A stretch of 64,000 bases of DNA from an uncultured Paracoccaceae bacterium (GCA_937864535.1 CALMJS010000014.1:168089-232088); one strand, 5' to 3'. Numbered from the stretch's first letter, positions 26,832 through 36,828 are shown. Made by a program: numbers and translations. Notes: generated by a model not told the origin, from the sequence alone.

Positions 26832-26855
26832 TGGCCCGATGTCTCGATCGGGCCA
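26832..26855 (+). terminator. Hairpin after the PPDK-like gene
   Basis: TGGCCCGAT and ATCGGGCCA form a perfect 9-bp stem with a six-base loop, 26 bases after the stop codon. The following bases are only weakly T-rich, so this may be an attenuating or mRNA-stabilising hairpin. Confidence 0.55.
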
Positions 26856-26950
26856 GATTAGTCTGTTTGCGCGGGTAGACCCATTAACCCTTTTCCGATA
26901 CCCGTTTCCGGCCAGCGCGGGGCAAGCCGCGTGGAATACGGAGAAGGGTG

Positions 26951-27637
26951 ATGCAACGATCGCTTTGGCGACAAGTCATCCAGGCCGCAACGGCGGTAAC
27001 ACTTTTGGTGGCGGGCAGCACCACGTACGTCTCTGCTCAGGATGTTCTTGCAGCGCGTTTGACGGCCCTCTTGGGTCAAGAACGCCAAGCATTGGCAGAA
27101 GTTCCCTCGGCGCGGCTCTCTGCGCTGACAACGCCGCCCAGCGATGGCGGCCAGACCGTAACGGCAGCGCCCGTTGCCGTCGAAGCGTTTGACGAAGTGA
27201 CCTTGGCGGCAATGCCTGCCGCAACCGGCGACGACCAATGGCAGTGCCTGACAGAGGCGCTTTATTTCGAATCCCGCGGCGAAGATCTGCGCGGAGTGTT
27301 CGCCGTTGGCGAAGTCGTCTTGAACCGCGTGGACAGCGGTATTTTCCCGAATTCTGTGTGCGGTGTGATCCATCAGGGGACCGGCAGCCGGTTTGCCTGC
27401 CAGTTCAGCTATACCTGTGATGGCCGTGCAGAAACGATCAGTGAACCCGCAGCATGGGATCGCATGGGCAAGGTTGCCCGCCTGCTGCTAGATGGCGCGC
27501 CCCGGACGTTGACCGACGGTGCCACTTTTTATCATGCCAATAGCGTGTCGCCCTCTTGGTCGCGCCGCTTTGCGCAAACCGCGACAATCGGAAGCCATGT
27601 TTTCTATCGGCAACCGACGCGGTCCGCGATGAACTAA
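26951..27637 (+). CDS. SleB-type cell wall hydrolase
   Basis: A 228-residue exported protein with a signal peptide (LWRQVIQAATAVTLLVAGSTTYVSA) and a C-terminal Hydrolase_2/SleB domain from about residue 95: CLTEALYFESRGEDLRGVFAVGEVVLNRV with the catalytic Glu in EALYFE, CQFSYTCDG, and ATFYHANSVSPSW. SleB enzymes are lytic transglycosylases of spore cortex; in non-sporing alphaproteobacteria they are thought to remodel peptidoglycan. GGAGAAGG lies just before the ATG at 26951; a GTG directly before it is also in frame. A strong hairpin follows. Confidence 0.92.
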   Translation: MQRSLWRQVIQAATAVTLLVAGSTTYVSAQDVLAARLTALLGQERQALAEVPSARLSALTTPPSDGGQTVTAAPVAVEAFDEVTLAAMPAATGDDQWQCLTEALYFESRGEDLRGVFAVGEVVLNRVDSGIFPNSVCGVIHQGTGSRFACQFSYTCDGRAETISEPAAWDRMGKVARLLLDGAPRTLTDGATFYHANSVSPSWSRRFAQTATIGSHVFYRQPTRSAMN

Positions 27638-27648
27638 ACGTCGCATTA

Positions 27649-27680
27649 GACAAGCGATCGGGCGGTCCTGATCGCTTGTC
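27649..27680 (+). terminator. Terminator of the SleB-type gene
   Basis: GACAAGCGATC and GATCGCTTGTC form a perfect 11-bp stem with a ten-base loop, followed by CCCTT. It separates the hydrolase gene from the folB operon. Confidence 0.65.
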
Positions 27681-27749
27681 CCTTCGGGTCGGGGCTAGTA
27701 TGGCTCTGGGCACACGGCCCCCTTCGCCACAATCGACGAAAGACCCGAC

Positions 27750-28664
27750 ATGACAAACGATATCCGCTTGGCTTTTGCGCATCCGTCCGAACGGGCAGAG
27801 GCCAGCGCGACCCAGCCCTGTGACCGCATTTCGCTGCGCGATTTCATCGTTCAGGTCGAAATCGGTGCGTTTCAGCAGGAACGCGGGCATTTGCAGCGGG
27901 TCCAGTTCAATATCGTGGTCGAAGTGGCCCCCCAGACCGGCGAGATCGACGATGATGTCGACCGGATCTTGTCCTATGACCGCATCACCGAGGCGATCGA
28001 GGCAGAGTTGCACGCAGAGCGGATCAACCTGCTGGAAACGCTCGCGGCGCGGGTGGCGGAACGTATCTTGCGCGAACCGCAGGCTCTGCGGGTTTTCGTG
28101 CGCATTGAAAAGCTGGACCGTGGTCCGTTTTCGCTCGGCGTTGAAATCGTCCGCGCCAAGGGTGAGGTGGCTCGCAGCGGGCAGGATCACGTGCAAGCCC
28201 CGCATCCGCGCGTGCTGTTCCTGACAAACGAGGCGATGGCAAGCGATCAGCTCAAGGGCTGGATCGACGACCTGTCCAAAGGTGATAGGCCGCTGATTAT
28301 CTCGGTGGGCGCAGCGGATGTTGCCCTGCCTCAGAGCGGGGCTGCCTTGGCGCAGCGGCGGATCGACCTGCTCGCGATCGAGCAGAACGCTTGGATTCTG
28401 GCCGGCCGCGACAAACGCTGCATGGTGGTCGGCACCCGTACCGAACTCGACTGGGCGATGCGCCACGGCCAGATTTGCGTCTGGGCCCCGTCCAAAATCG
28501 TTCTGGACGCGGTCGAGAGCCCGAGCGCCAGCCCGCGCGATGCGCTGGCGCTGGTAGCGTGGTTCGCCGAACAAATGCAGGCGGCAGAACTGTTGGTGAT
28601 CGGTGCGGATGCCCCCGTGGCCAATGTGCCGGTACGGAGCCTGCCCGTCGGGGCCGACGCGTGA
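27750..28664 (+). CDS. folB: Dihydroneopterin aldolase with extra C-terminal domain
   Basis: FolB converts dihydroneopterin to hydroxymethyl-dihydropterin and glycolaldehyde in folate synthesis. Residues ~25-135 are the FolB domain (ISLRDFIVQVEIGAFQQER, ILSYDRITEAIEAE, RINLLETLAARVAERIL, VRIEKLDRGPFSLGVEI). The product is 304 residues, more than twice the usual ~120. Residues ~145-304 form a second alpha/beta domain that I cannot assign (RPLIISVGAADVALP, AWILAGRDKRCMVVGTRTELDWAM, AELLVIGADAPV). The GTGA overlap couples it to folP. The second domain does not carry the motifs of FolK. Confidence 0.9.
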   Translation: MTNDIRLAFAHPSERAEASATQPCDRISLRDFIVQVEIGAFQQERGHLQRVQFNIVVEVAPQTGEIDDDVDRILSYDRITEAIEAELHAERINLLETLAARVAERILREPQALRVFVRIEKLDRGPFSLGVEIVRAKGEVARSGQDHVQAPHPRVLFLTNEAMASDQLKGWIDDLSKGDRPLIISVGAADVALPQSGAALAQRRIDLLAIEQNAWILAGRDKRCMVVGTRTELDWAMRHGQICVWAPSKIVLDAVESPSASPRDALALVAWFAEQMQAAELLVIGADAPVANVPVRSLPVGADA

Positions 28665-29659
28665 TCTATTTCCGCGCCATACCGCAGTTCGACGCCGCGC
28701 GGCCAGCCGACGCGCTACCGATTGCCGGGGGCTGGACGTGGTTTACCCATGCCGAGGTGCTAGAGCGTGGCCGCGCTCCGCAAATTGTTCCTGCGTCCGA
28801 GGTGCCGACCGAAACCCTCGCGGCAATCACCGCGCCCAGACCCGCTGTGGTAGGGCTGACGCTGGATCGGCCGCGACTGATGGGGATCTTGAACGTCACA
28901 CCGGATAGTTTTTCCGACGGTGGCCAGTTTATGGACCCCGCTGCCGCCATCGCCCAAGCGCGGCAAATGGCCCAGGATGGTGCCGACATTCTGGACATCG
29001 GCGGCGAGAGCACCCGCCCGGGCGCTGTCGAGGTGCAGATTGCCGAAGAAATCGACCGCACCGCGCCGGTGATTGCCGCCATTCAAGGCGCAGGGCATGT
29101 CATCTCTATCGACACGCGTAAGTCGGCTGTCGGGCGGGCCGCGTTGCAGGCCGGGGCGGCGATCCTCAACGATGTGTCCGCGATGACCTTTGATCCGGCT
29201 ATGGCGGACCTCGCCGCGCAAACCGCTGCGCCGATCTGCCTGATGCACGCCCAAGGCCTGCCCGAGACGATGCAAAACGATCCCCGCTATGATGACGTTG
29301 TGCTGGATGTCTATGACCATCTGGCCGAACGGATCGCCGTGGCCCGCGCGGCGGGCATCGCCGCCGAACAGATCATCACCGATCCCGGCATCGGTTTCGG
29401 CAAGACACTGGGCCATAATCTGGCTCTGCTGCGGCGATTGTCGATCTTTCATAGCTTGGGCGCGCCAATCCTGCTGGGTGCCAGTCGAAAACGTTTCATC
29501 GGTGTGATCTCTGGTGCGCAGGAAGCTGCCGACCGCATGCCGGGCTCCGTGTCTGTCGCGCTGATGGGGGCGCTGCAGGGTGTGCATATCCTGCGGGTCC
29601 ATGATACCTTGGCGACCAAACAGGCGTTCAGCCTGATGCAGGCAACTTTAGGATCGTAA
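28661..29659 (+). CDS. folP: Dihydropteroate synthase
   Basis: Condenses hydroxymethyl-dihydropterin pyrophosphate with p-aminobenzoate; the target of sulfonamides. Motifs: [65 protein letters not shown] and [11 protein letters not shown]. The GTG start at 28661 overlaps the folB stop and gives 332 residues, with about 65 residues before the first conserved motif, longer than the ~280-residue norm. That extension ([33 protein letters not shown]) is of unknown role. glmM begins two bases after the stop. Confidence 0.96.
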   Translation: MIYFRAIPQFDAARPADALPIAGGWTWFTHAEVLERGRAPQIVPASEVPTETLAAITAPRPAVVGLTLDRPRLMGILNVTPDSFSDGGQFMDPAAAIAQARQMAQDGADILDIGGESTRPGAVEVQIAEEIDRTAPVIAAIQGAGHVISIDTRKSAVGRAALQAGAAILNDVSAMTFDPAMADLAAQTAAPICLMHAQGLPETMQNDPRYDDVVLDVYDHLAERIAVARAAGIAAEQIITDPGIGFGKTLGHNLALLRRLSIFHSLGAPILLGASRKRFIGVISGAQEAADRMPGSVSVALMGALQGVHILRVHDTLATKQAFSLMQATLGS

Positions 29660-29660
29660 T

Positions 29661-31004
29661 ATGAGCCGGAAACTCTTTGGCACCGATGGCATTCGCGGCA
29701 CCGCGAACCAATACCCCATGACCGCCGATATGGCGTTGAAAATCGGGGCTGCCGCCGGACGGTATTTCCGCAATGACGGGGCAAACGGCCATCGCGTGGT
29801 CATCGGCAAGGATACCCGCCTGTCCGGCTATATGTTTGAAAACGCTCTGACGGCGGGGCTGACCAGCACGGGGATGAATGTCCTGCTCTTGGGTCCGGTG
29901 CCGACGCCGGCGGTGGGCATGTTAACCACCACCATGCGCGCCGATCTGGGCATCATGATCAGCGCCAGCCACAATCCCCATCATGACAACGGCATCAAAT
30001 TCTTTGGCCCCGATGGGTTCAAACTGTCTGATGAGGCCGAGGCCGAGATCGAGGCGATGGTGTTCGCCGATATCCAGCCCGCGCAGGCGCTGAACATAGG
30101 CCGGGCCAAGCGGATTGACGACGGGCGGTTCCGCTATGCCGAACGGGTCAAATCCACTATCCCGCAGGGCCGCACGCTCAAGGGGCTAAAGGTCGTCATC
30201 GACTGCGCAAATGGCGCGGCCTACCGCGTCGCGCCCGAGGTTTTGTGGGAACTGGGGGCCGAGGTGATCGAGGTCGGCACCAAGCCGAACGGCTATAACA
30301 TCAACGACAAATGCGGTTCGACCAGTCCGCAGACGGCGGCGGAAACCATCGTCGCCCATGGCGCCCATGTGGGTATCTGTCTCGACGGCGATGCGGACCG
30401 GGTGATGATCCTCGACGAGGCGGGCAAGGTTGCGGACGGCGATCAACTGATGGGCCTGATGGCGGGACGATGGGCCGAACAGGGGCGGCTACGGGGCGGT
30501 GCGCTGGTGGCGACAGTGATGTCCAACCTCGGTCTGGAACGCTACTTGGCTGGGCAGGGGCTGCGGCTGGAACGGACGGCGGTCGGGGATCGCTATGTGG
30601 TCGAACGGATGCGCGAAGGCGGGTTCAATCTGGGCGGTGAGCAATCCGGCCATATCGTCATGACAGATTACGCAACCACCGGCGACGGCTTGCTGGCTGG
30701 GCTACAATTCCTGTCGGCGATGGTCGAAACCGGCCTGAAGGCCAGCGAACTGGCCCAAGTGTTCGAGACCGTTCCGCAGATGCTCAAGAACGTGCGCTAT
30801 GGTGCGGGGAGTGATCCGCTGTCTGCGGCGACCGTCAAACGGGCAATTGCCGAGGCCGAGGGGCTATTAACCGGTAAGGGGCGGCTCTTGATCCGCAAAT
30901 CGGGGACGGAACCGCTGGTTCGGGTCATGGCAGAGTGTGAGGACCCGGTTCTGTTGGCGCAGGTCGTTGACGGGATCGTTGCCGAGGTTCAGTCCGCCGC
31001 CTGA
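29661..31004 (+). CDS. glmM: Phosphoglucosamine mutase
   Basis: Interconverts glucosamine-6-phosphate and glucosamine-1-phosphate for UDP-GlcNAc, the precursor of peptidoglycan and lipopolysaccharide. 447 residues with the N-terminal [10 protein letters not shown] signature, the phosphoserine loop [12 protein letters not shown], the Mg-binding CLDGDADR and the substrate loop GGEQSGHI, then [12 protein letters not shown]. Gene order folB-folP-glmM is tight, and the end overlaps the convergent transporter by 16 bases. Confidence 0.98.
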   Translation: MSRKLFGTDGIRGTANQYPMTADMALKIGAAAGRYFRNDGANGHRVVIGKDTRLSGYMFENALTAGLTSTGMNVLLLGPVPTPAVGMLTTTMRADLGIMISASHNPHHDNGIKFFGPDGFKLSDEAEAEIEAMVFADIQPAQALNIGRAKRIDDGRFRYAERVKSTIPQGRTLKGLKVVIDCANGAAYRVAPEVLWELGAEVIEVGTKPNGYNINDKCGSTSPQTAAETIVAHGAHVGICLDGDADRVMILDEAGKVADGDQLMGLMAGRWAEQGRLRGGALVATVMSNLGLERYLAGQGLRLERTAVGDRYVVERMREGGFNLGGEQSGHIVMTDYATTGDGLLAGLQFLSAMVETGLKASELAQVFETVPQMLKNVRYGAGSDPLSAATVKRAIAEAEGLLTGKGRLLIRKSGTEPLVRVMAECEDPVLLAQVVDGIVAEVQSAA

Positions 31005-31906
31005 CGCAAGTGACGCAGGATCGCCGGTCCTTGGCTGACAAACAGGCCGCTCAGGATCAGCGCCAGCGCCGCAAAGAACGTGGTGGGCAGCACTTCGCCC
31101 ATCACCATCGTGCCAAAGACCACCGACCAGACGGGCACCTGAAAATTGACCAGCGTCATAAAGGTGGACCCTGCGCTGCGGATCACCAGCACGCGCAACA
31201 GCGCCGCCAGCGCCGTCGGCACAAAGCCAAGGAACAGGATTGCCCAATCGGCTCCGGTCCCTGAGGGTGTCGGAACGCCTTCAAACCACAGCATCGCGGG
31301 GATGAGACAGCCCGCGCCGACCAAGAGCGTCGCGGCGGTCATGCTGATCGGGTCGATCGGTGGGCAGCGGCGCGTCAGGACCGAGGCGCAGGCATAGCTG
31401 AAGGTCGCCGCGAGGCAGGCCAATTGCCCCAGCGGCTCCATCCCTGTTCCCAGTCGCAGCACGCCCGGGCCGATCAGAACCAGCGCGCCGATGAAGCCCA
31501 CCATAACCCCCATTGTTTTGCGCAAAGACAGCCGTTCGTCGGAAAACACATGCGCGAGCGGCAGCACGAATAGCGGCAATGCCGCCATCGACAGACCGGC
31601 AAAGGCCGAGGGCACAAACTGTTGTCCCCAACTCAATAACGCGAACGGCAGGGCGGTATTGGTGACGCCGATGATCGCCAAATGCGGCAGTGTATTGCGG
31701 CTGGGCAACGGGCGGCGCATCGCAGCCATCAGCCCCAGCATCGCCAGCGCCCCCAGTGATGTCCGCGCACAGGCCACCGTCAGCGGACCATATCCATCGA
31801 GCGCCAGCCCGACGATCATAAAGGTCCCGCCCCAAATCAAACCGAGGGCAAAGATCGACAGCCAGTTCTGCGGGGTGGGATGTTGGGTCATGGCGGCATT
31901 CAACAT
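30989..31906 (-). CDS. DMT (EamA-type) transporter
   Basis: A membrane protein of about 305 residues with ten predicted helices and two EamA halves ([22 protein letters not shown] at the start; [22 protein letters not shown] near the end). It probably exports amino acids or other metabolites; the substrate is unknown. The ATG at 31906 has AAGGGA just upstream, while an ATG at 31891 starts closer to the first helix. A perfect 14-bp palindrome lies 25 bases upstream. Confidence 0.88.
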   Translation of the reverse strand: MLNAAMTQHPTPQNWLSIFALGLIWGGTFMIVGLALDGYGPLTVACARTSLGALAMLGLMAAMRRPLPSRNTLPHLAIIGVTNTALPFALLSWGQQFVPSAFAGLSMAALPLFVLPLAHVFSDERLSLRKTMGVMVGFIGALVLIGPGVLRLGTGMEPLGQLACLAATFSYACASVLTRRCPPIDPISMTAATLLVGAGCLIPAMLWFEGVPTPSGTGADWAILFLGFVPTALAALLRVLVIRSAGSTFMTLVNFQVPVWSVVFGTMVMGEVLPTTFFAALALILSGLFVSQGPAILRHLRQAAD

Positions 31907-31930
31907 GGTCCCTTGGCGGTGTCCATCGCG

Positions 31931-31944
31931 ATTTTTCGAAAAAT
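31931..31944. promoter_or_regulatory. 14-bp perfect palindrome upstream of the DMT transporter
   Basis: ATTTTTCGAAAAAT is self-complementary over all 14 bases and stands out in the GC-rich surroundings. It lies between the minus-strand transporter gene and the plus-strand small reading frame at 32036, so it could be an operator for either. No regulator family is recognised. Confidence 0.35.
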
Positions 31945-32035
31945 ATCGTCTGCGAAGCGATCCGGGCACCGCAATTGGCCCCGATATTTCACGTAGGGCG
32001 GTACTGCTGGTTAGCGCAACACAAGGAAAAAGCAT

Positions 32036-32167
32036 ATGCGATTGATGGTATTTCTCGCTCGGCGGTTGTTTCGCGGGGGCGGGGCGACGACGCGGCGGGA
32101 AGCGTCAATAGCGGATGCTTATGATACGCTCCCGCTCAGGGTGCCGATCTCCGCTCGGCGGCGGTGA
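32036..32167 (+). CDS. Candidate 43-codon gene with its own RBS and terminator
   Basis: An open frame of 43 codons begins with ATG at 32036, with AAGGAA seven bases upstream, and ends in TGA. A strong intrinsic terminator on the same strand begins 32 bases later. The peptide is short and Arg-rich (LARRLFRGGG, VPISARRR ending) with no recognised family. The surrounding ~400 bases between the DMT gene and ilvC hold no other gene, so this is either a small protein gene or a small RNA of about 200 bases. Confidence 0.4.
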   Translation: MRLMVFLARRLFRGGGATTRREASIADAYDTLPLRVPISARRR

Positions 32168-32198
32168 TCTGCGCCGTTCAGGTGTTGCCTGATCAACC

Positions 32199-32234
32199 AA
32201 GGCGCCCGAGAGTCCCCTTTCTCGGGCGCCTTTT
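32199..32234 (+). terminator. Strong terminator after the small frame at 32036
   Basis: AAGGCGCCCGAG and CTCGGGCGCCTT form a 12-bp stem with a ten-base loop and end in TTTT on the plus strand. No annotated plus-strand gene precedes it except the 43-codon candidate. Confidence 0.85.
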
Positions 32235-32261
32235 GGTCCCGAACGAGGCTCTGGCCGAATG

Positions 32262-32289
32262 AAAAAGGCCCCGCAAACGCGGGGCCTTT
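32262..32289 (-). terminator. Terminator of ilvC
   Basis: On the minus strand GGCCCCGC and GCGGGGCC form an 8-bp stem with a four-base loop followed by TTTTT, 17 bases after the ilvC stop. Confidence 0.9.
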
Positions 32290-32305
32290 CCGAAATGTCG
32301 GTCGA

Positions 32306-33352
<1,047 letters not shown>

Positions 33353-33464
33353 TCAATTGCCGGCACCATAGGTCCTGTGCCTTCTATATTCGAGAGTGGT
33401 CGCGCGGTTTTTTCGCATAATTTCGAGTTTGTTATTCGCTGATTGTACGGATATTATAGGTTTC

Positions 33465-33920
33465 ATGCTCGATGACACCGACAGACGCATACTTCGCCTC
33501 ATGCAGGCCGACCCGTCGCTGACTGTGCCGGAATTGGCCGAGGCCTGTGGGCTATCGACGGGGCGTGCCACGCGGCGGATCGAAAAAATGCGCGAAACCG
33601 GCATTCTGGTCGGCCAAGAGGCGATTATCGATTGGCGGGCGCTGGGGTTCGATGTGGCGGTGTCGCTGCGTATCACGCTGGATAAATCCGCCCCGCGGGC
33701 CTTTGACGATTTTCTGGATGCTGCGCGGCTGGTACCCGAGGTGATCGAAATCCAGACCTTTCTGGGCCGCGTTGACGTCCGATTGCATATCGTGGCGCGC
33801 GATCTGGCCCATTGGCAGGCGATCTATCGCGACCGCGTGCTGGAATTACCCCATATCGCCGAGATCGAGGCCTTGATGACCGTGGCATCCGTCAAACGCG
33901 AAGAGGTGCTGCCGCTATGA
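33465..33920 (+). CDS. Lrp/AsnC family transcriptional regulator (first of a pair)
   Basis: A 151-residue regulator with an N-terminal winged HTH (MLDDTDRRILRLMQADPSLTVPELAEACGLSTGRATRRI) and a C-terminal RAM ligand-binding domain (VIEIQTFLGRVDVRLHIVARDLAHWQ, EIEALMTVASV). The ATG at 33465 is chosen by family length. It is divergent from ilvC, so control of ilvC or of itself through the shared AT-rich spacer is plausible. Its stop overlaps the ATG of a second, homologous regulator (ATGA). Confidence 0.92.
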   Translation: MLDDTDRRILRLMQADPSLTVPELAEACGLSTGRATRRIEKMRETGILVGQEAIIDWRALGFDVAVSLRITLDKSAPRAFDDFLDAARLVPEVIEIQTFLGRVDVRLHIVARDLAHWQAIYRDRVLELPHIAEIEALMTVASVKREEVLPL

Positions 33921-34372
33921 TCGACCTTGACGATCAGGATCGCCGGATTTTGCGCGCTTTGCAGCAGGATGCGACGCAATCCGCCAGCGTGATCGGGCGG
34001 CGGCTGGGACTGTCGCAGCCTGCGACGTGGCGCCGGATCCAGAGGATGACCGAGGCGGGGATCATCGCCGGACGCCGGCTGGTGCTTAACCGGGAAAAAC
34101 TGGGCTTTGGCGTGACGGTTTTCCTAGGGGTTAAACTGGTTGCCAAGGGGCGCGTGAGTCTGGAGGATTTTGAACGCGCCGTATCCGCCATCCGCGAAGT
34201 CCAGACCGTCGAACATGTGCTGGGGCTCTATGACTATCGGTTGCGGGTCGTCGCCACCGATCTGGCGGATTTCGAACGCGTGCTGCGGCGCCGGATCATG
34301 ACCCTGCCCGGGGTTGGGACGGTCGAGGCAAACGTTCTTTTGTCCGAAGAGCGACGTCCTGGCCCCTTGTAA
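33917..34372 (+). CDS. Lrp/AsnC family transcriptional regulator (second of a pair)
   Basis: A 151-residue Lrp/AsnC protein of the same length as its upstream neighbour: HTH MIDLDDQDRRILRALQQDATQSASVIGRRLGLSQPATWRRI and RAM domain (QTVEHVLGLYDYRLRVVATDLADFE, VGTVEANVLLSEE). The tandem coupling suggests duplication and possibly mixed oligomers. It sits 45 bases before a class V aminotransferase, a likely regulatory target. Confidence 0.92.
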   Translation: MIDLDDQDRRILRALQQDATQSASVIGRRLGLSQPATWRRIQRMTEAGIIAGRRLVLNREKLGFGVTVFLGVKLVAKGRVSLEDFERAVSAIREVQTVEHVLGLYDYRLRVVATDLADFERVLRRRIMTLPGVGTVEANVLLSEERRPGPL

Positions 34373-34417
34373 AAAATGGGGCGGCGGGTCAGCCTCGGGA
34401 CAACTCAGGAGGATGAC

Positions 34418-35539
34418 ATGACGCATAGCCCCGTAGATCCCGACGGACTGATGGAATTTTCGGTGGTTTTCACCGACCGGTCACTCAACCATATGTCAGC
34501 AGCATTCCAAGCCGTGATGCGTGACATCAGTGGCATGCTCAAAGAAGTCTACAAGGCCGACCATGTGGCGATTGTGCCCGGTGGCGGCACCTATGCGATG
34601 GAGGCCGTCGCCCGCCAGTTTGCCAGTAATGCGCACGCGCTGATCGTCCGCAACGGCTGGTTCTCCTATCGCTGGACGCAGATTTTCGACGCGGGCCAGT
34701 TCGCGGCGCAAACAACGGTGTTCAAAGCGCGTCAGACCGGCAACGGGACCCGCTCGCCCTTTGCCCCGGCACCGATTGCAGAGGTTGTCGCGCAAATCCG
34801 GCAGGCAAGGCCAAACGTCGTCTTTGCGCCCCATGTCGAAACCAGCGCCGGTCTGATCCTGCCGGATGACTATATCAAGGAGTTGGCCGCTGCCGCCCAC
34901 GAGGTTGGCGCGTTCTTGGTGCTGGACTGTATCGCCTCGGGTTGTGTGTGGGTGGACATGCAGGCCACGGGCGTCGATGTGTTGATCAGCGCCCCGCAAA
35001 AGGGCTGGTCCTCTACGCCCTCTGCCGGTCTGGTGATGCTGTCGCAGCGGGCGATGGACCGGATGGCCGAGACGACCAGCACCTCCTTTGCGATTGATCT
35101 CAAGAAATGGCAGTCGATCATGGCGGCCTATGAGGCCGGCGGTCACGCCTATCACGCCACCATGCCGACCGATTCCCTGCGGGCGTTTCGCGATACGATG
35201 ATGGAAACGCGGGACTATGGGTTTGGCCGCCTGCGCGAGGCGCAATGGGCGCTGGGCAATGCCGTCCGGGACCTGTTGGCGGCCAAAGGCGTGACCTCGG
35301 TCGCGGCAGACGGGTTCGGAGCGCCGGGTGTGGTTGTCAGCTATACCGACGATCCCGACATCCAGAACGGCAAGAAATTCGCGGCGCTGGGCATGCAGAT
35401 CGCCGCAGGGGTGCCGCTGCAATGCGATGAGCCGGGCGATTTCAGAACATTCCGGCTGGGGTTGTTCGGGTTGGACAAACTCTATGACGTGCCGGGGACG
35501 GTCGCGCGCCTGAAAACGGTGATCGATCAGGTTTTGTGA
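34418..35539 (+). CDS. Class V aminotransferase (alanine-glyoxylate type)
   Basis: A 373-residue PLP enzyme. The PLP lysine is Lys195 in ISAPQKGWSSTPSAGL, with the aspartate in LVLDCIASG and the glycine-rich phosphate loop VPGGGTYAMEAVARQF. The family includes alanine-glyoxylate, serine-glyoxylate and related transaminases; the exact substrates are unknown. CAGGAGGA precedes the ATG at 34418 by five bases. Copy D of the dispersed element lies beyond its stop but in the opposite sense. Confidence 0.9.
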   Translation: MTHSPVDPDGLMEFSVVFTDRSLNHMSAAFQAVMRDISGMLKEVYKADHVAIVPGGGTYAMEAVARQFASNAHALIVRNGWFSYRWTQIFDAGQFAAQTTVFKARQTGNGTRSPFAPAPIAEVVAQIRQARPNVVFAPHVETSAGLILPDDYIKELAAAAHEVGAFLVLDCIASGCVWVDMQATGVDVLISAPQKGWSSTPSAGLVMLSQRAMDRMAETTSTSFAIDLKKWQSIMAAYEAGGHAYHATMPTDSLRAFRDTMMETRDYGFGRLREAQWALGNAVRDLLAAKGVTSVAADGFGAPGVVVSYTDDPDIQNGKKFAALGMQIAAGVPLQCDEPGDFRTFRLGLFGLDKLYDVPGTVARLKTVIDQVL

Positions 35540-35543
35540 GGGC

Positions 35544-35614
35544 GGAGGGGGGCTCTGCCCCCCCGTCGGACCTGCGGTCCTCTCTCCCCCCGGGATATTT
35601 TTGGCACAAAGGCA
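35544..35614 (-). repeat. Dispersed two-hairpin intergenic element, copy D
   Basis: It reads on the minus strand, 3' of the ubiH-type gene. The CCTTTGTGC and AAATATCCCGGGGG boxes are present. Hairpin 1 is GGACC-GCA-GGTCC, again a different but fully paired stem, and hairpin 2 is GGGGGGC-AGA-GCCCCCC. Confidence 0.85.
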
Positions 35615-35628
35615 AGGCGGGGCGCGTT

Positions 35629-36828
35629 TCAGCGCGCGCCGAGACCGAGTTCCATGACGCCCTTGCGCAGGGGAGAGAGGGCATAAAGGGCCTCTAGGCC
35701 CCGCGCGCGGAGATCGCGCAGGATCGGGGTTCCGGCGATCGACGCGCGATTGAGGGCATCGACGCCCCGGACGCGCAGAGCGACCTCCGGGTGGCGGCGG
35801 CGTTCATACTGCGCCAGCATCCGGGCCGAGCCGAGTTGGTCAGGCTGCGCCTTGGCCAAGTCCAAAAGACAGATCATATCGCCCAGCGACATATTGAGGC
35901 CCTGAGCGCCGATTGGAGGGACGACATGCGCGGCCTCTGCCACCAGCGCGGTCCGCTCTGCCGTCATGCGGTCGGCAATCTGGCTGATGATCGGCCAAGC
36001 CTGTCGTTGACCGACCAAGGTGAGGGGGCCGTAAATACCAGCGCTGCGTTCGGTCGCGGCAGCGTTGAAGTCGGCGGTCGGCAGGGTTGCGAGGCGCAGC
36101 ACTTCGGGTCCGTGCTCCATCCACACCACAGAGGAACAGGGGCGGCCATCGTGGTCCGGCAAGGGGACCAAGGTGAAGGGGCCGCCGCTGCGGTGGACTT
36201 CGGTCGAGATGTTGTTATGGGGCAGGTCATGGGTGACGGCGAAAACGACGGCCTTTTGGCCGTAGCGGATCGTTTTGGCGCCGATCTGGACGGCCTGCCG
36301 GACGGCGCTGTTGCGCCCGTCCGCGCCGATGACCAAGCGGCAGCGGACCTGCGTGCCGTCGGTGAGGGCCACCAGCGCCTCGGATTGGCGGGTGATCATC
36401 GATTTGAACCCGGTGCCGGGGCGGAAATCGACAGTGGGGAGTTCGGCGAGGCGCGCGACCATTTCCCGGCGCAAGAGCCAGTTTGGCAAGTTCCAGCCAA
36501 AGGGCTCGTCCGAAATGTCGGCGGCGTCAAAATCCCGGGTAACCCGCGGGGTCGGCGTCTCGCCGCCGGCATCGACGATGCGCATGATTTGCAGCGGCGC
36601 GGCATGCGGCGCAAGGCGGGACCAGATCCCGGCCTCGTCCAGAAACCGGCGGGACCCTTGAAAGAAAGCCGTCGTGCGCAGGTCTGCGCCCTCTTGCCCG
36701 GCCGATGTGACCGGAGGCGCAGGATCTACACAGAGTACCGAAAACCCTGCCGTCGCAAAGGCCGCCGCACAGGACAGACCAGCGACCCCGCCGCCGGCAA
36801 CTAGGATGTCATAGCTCAATCGTTCCAT
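35629..36828 (-). CDS. UbiH/UbiF/COQ6-type FAD monooxygenase
   Basis: A 399-residue flavoprotein hydroxylase of ubiquinone ring synthesis. The N-terminal dinucleotide fold is ILVAGGGVAGLSCAAAFATAG, the middle motif is VIGADGRNSAVRQ, and the second FAD motif reads VAEAAHVVPPIGAQGLNMSLGD. The canonical form is GDAAHxxxPxxGQGLN, so Gly-Asp is replaced by Ala-Glu. Which ring position it hydroxylates cannot be decided. Its end is followed by copy D of the dispersed element. Confidence 0.9.
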   Translation of the reverse strand: MERLSYDILVAGGGVAGLSCAAAFATAGFSVLCVDPAPPVTSAGQEGADLRTTAFFQGSRRFLDEAGIWSRLAPHAAPLQIMRIVDAGGETPTPRVTRDFDAADISDEPFGWNLPNWLLRREMVARLAELPTVDFRPGTGFKSMITRQSEALVALTDGTQVRCRLVIGADGRNSAVRQAVQIGAKTIRYGQKAVVFAVTHDLPHNNISTEVHRSGGPFTLVPLPDHDGRPCSSVVWMEHGPEVLRLATLPTADFNAAATERSAGIYGPLTLVGQRQAWPIISQIADRMTAERTALVAEAAHVVPPIGAQGLNMSLGDMICLLDLAKAQPDQLGSARMLAQYERRRHPEVALRVRGVDALNRASIAGTPILRDLRARGLEALYALSPLRKGVMELGLGAR

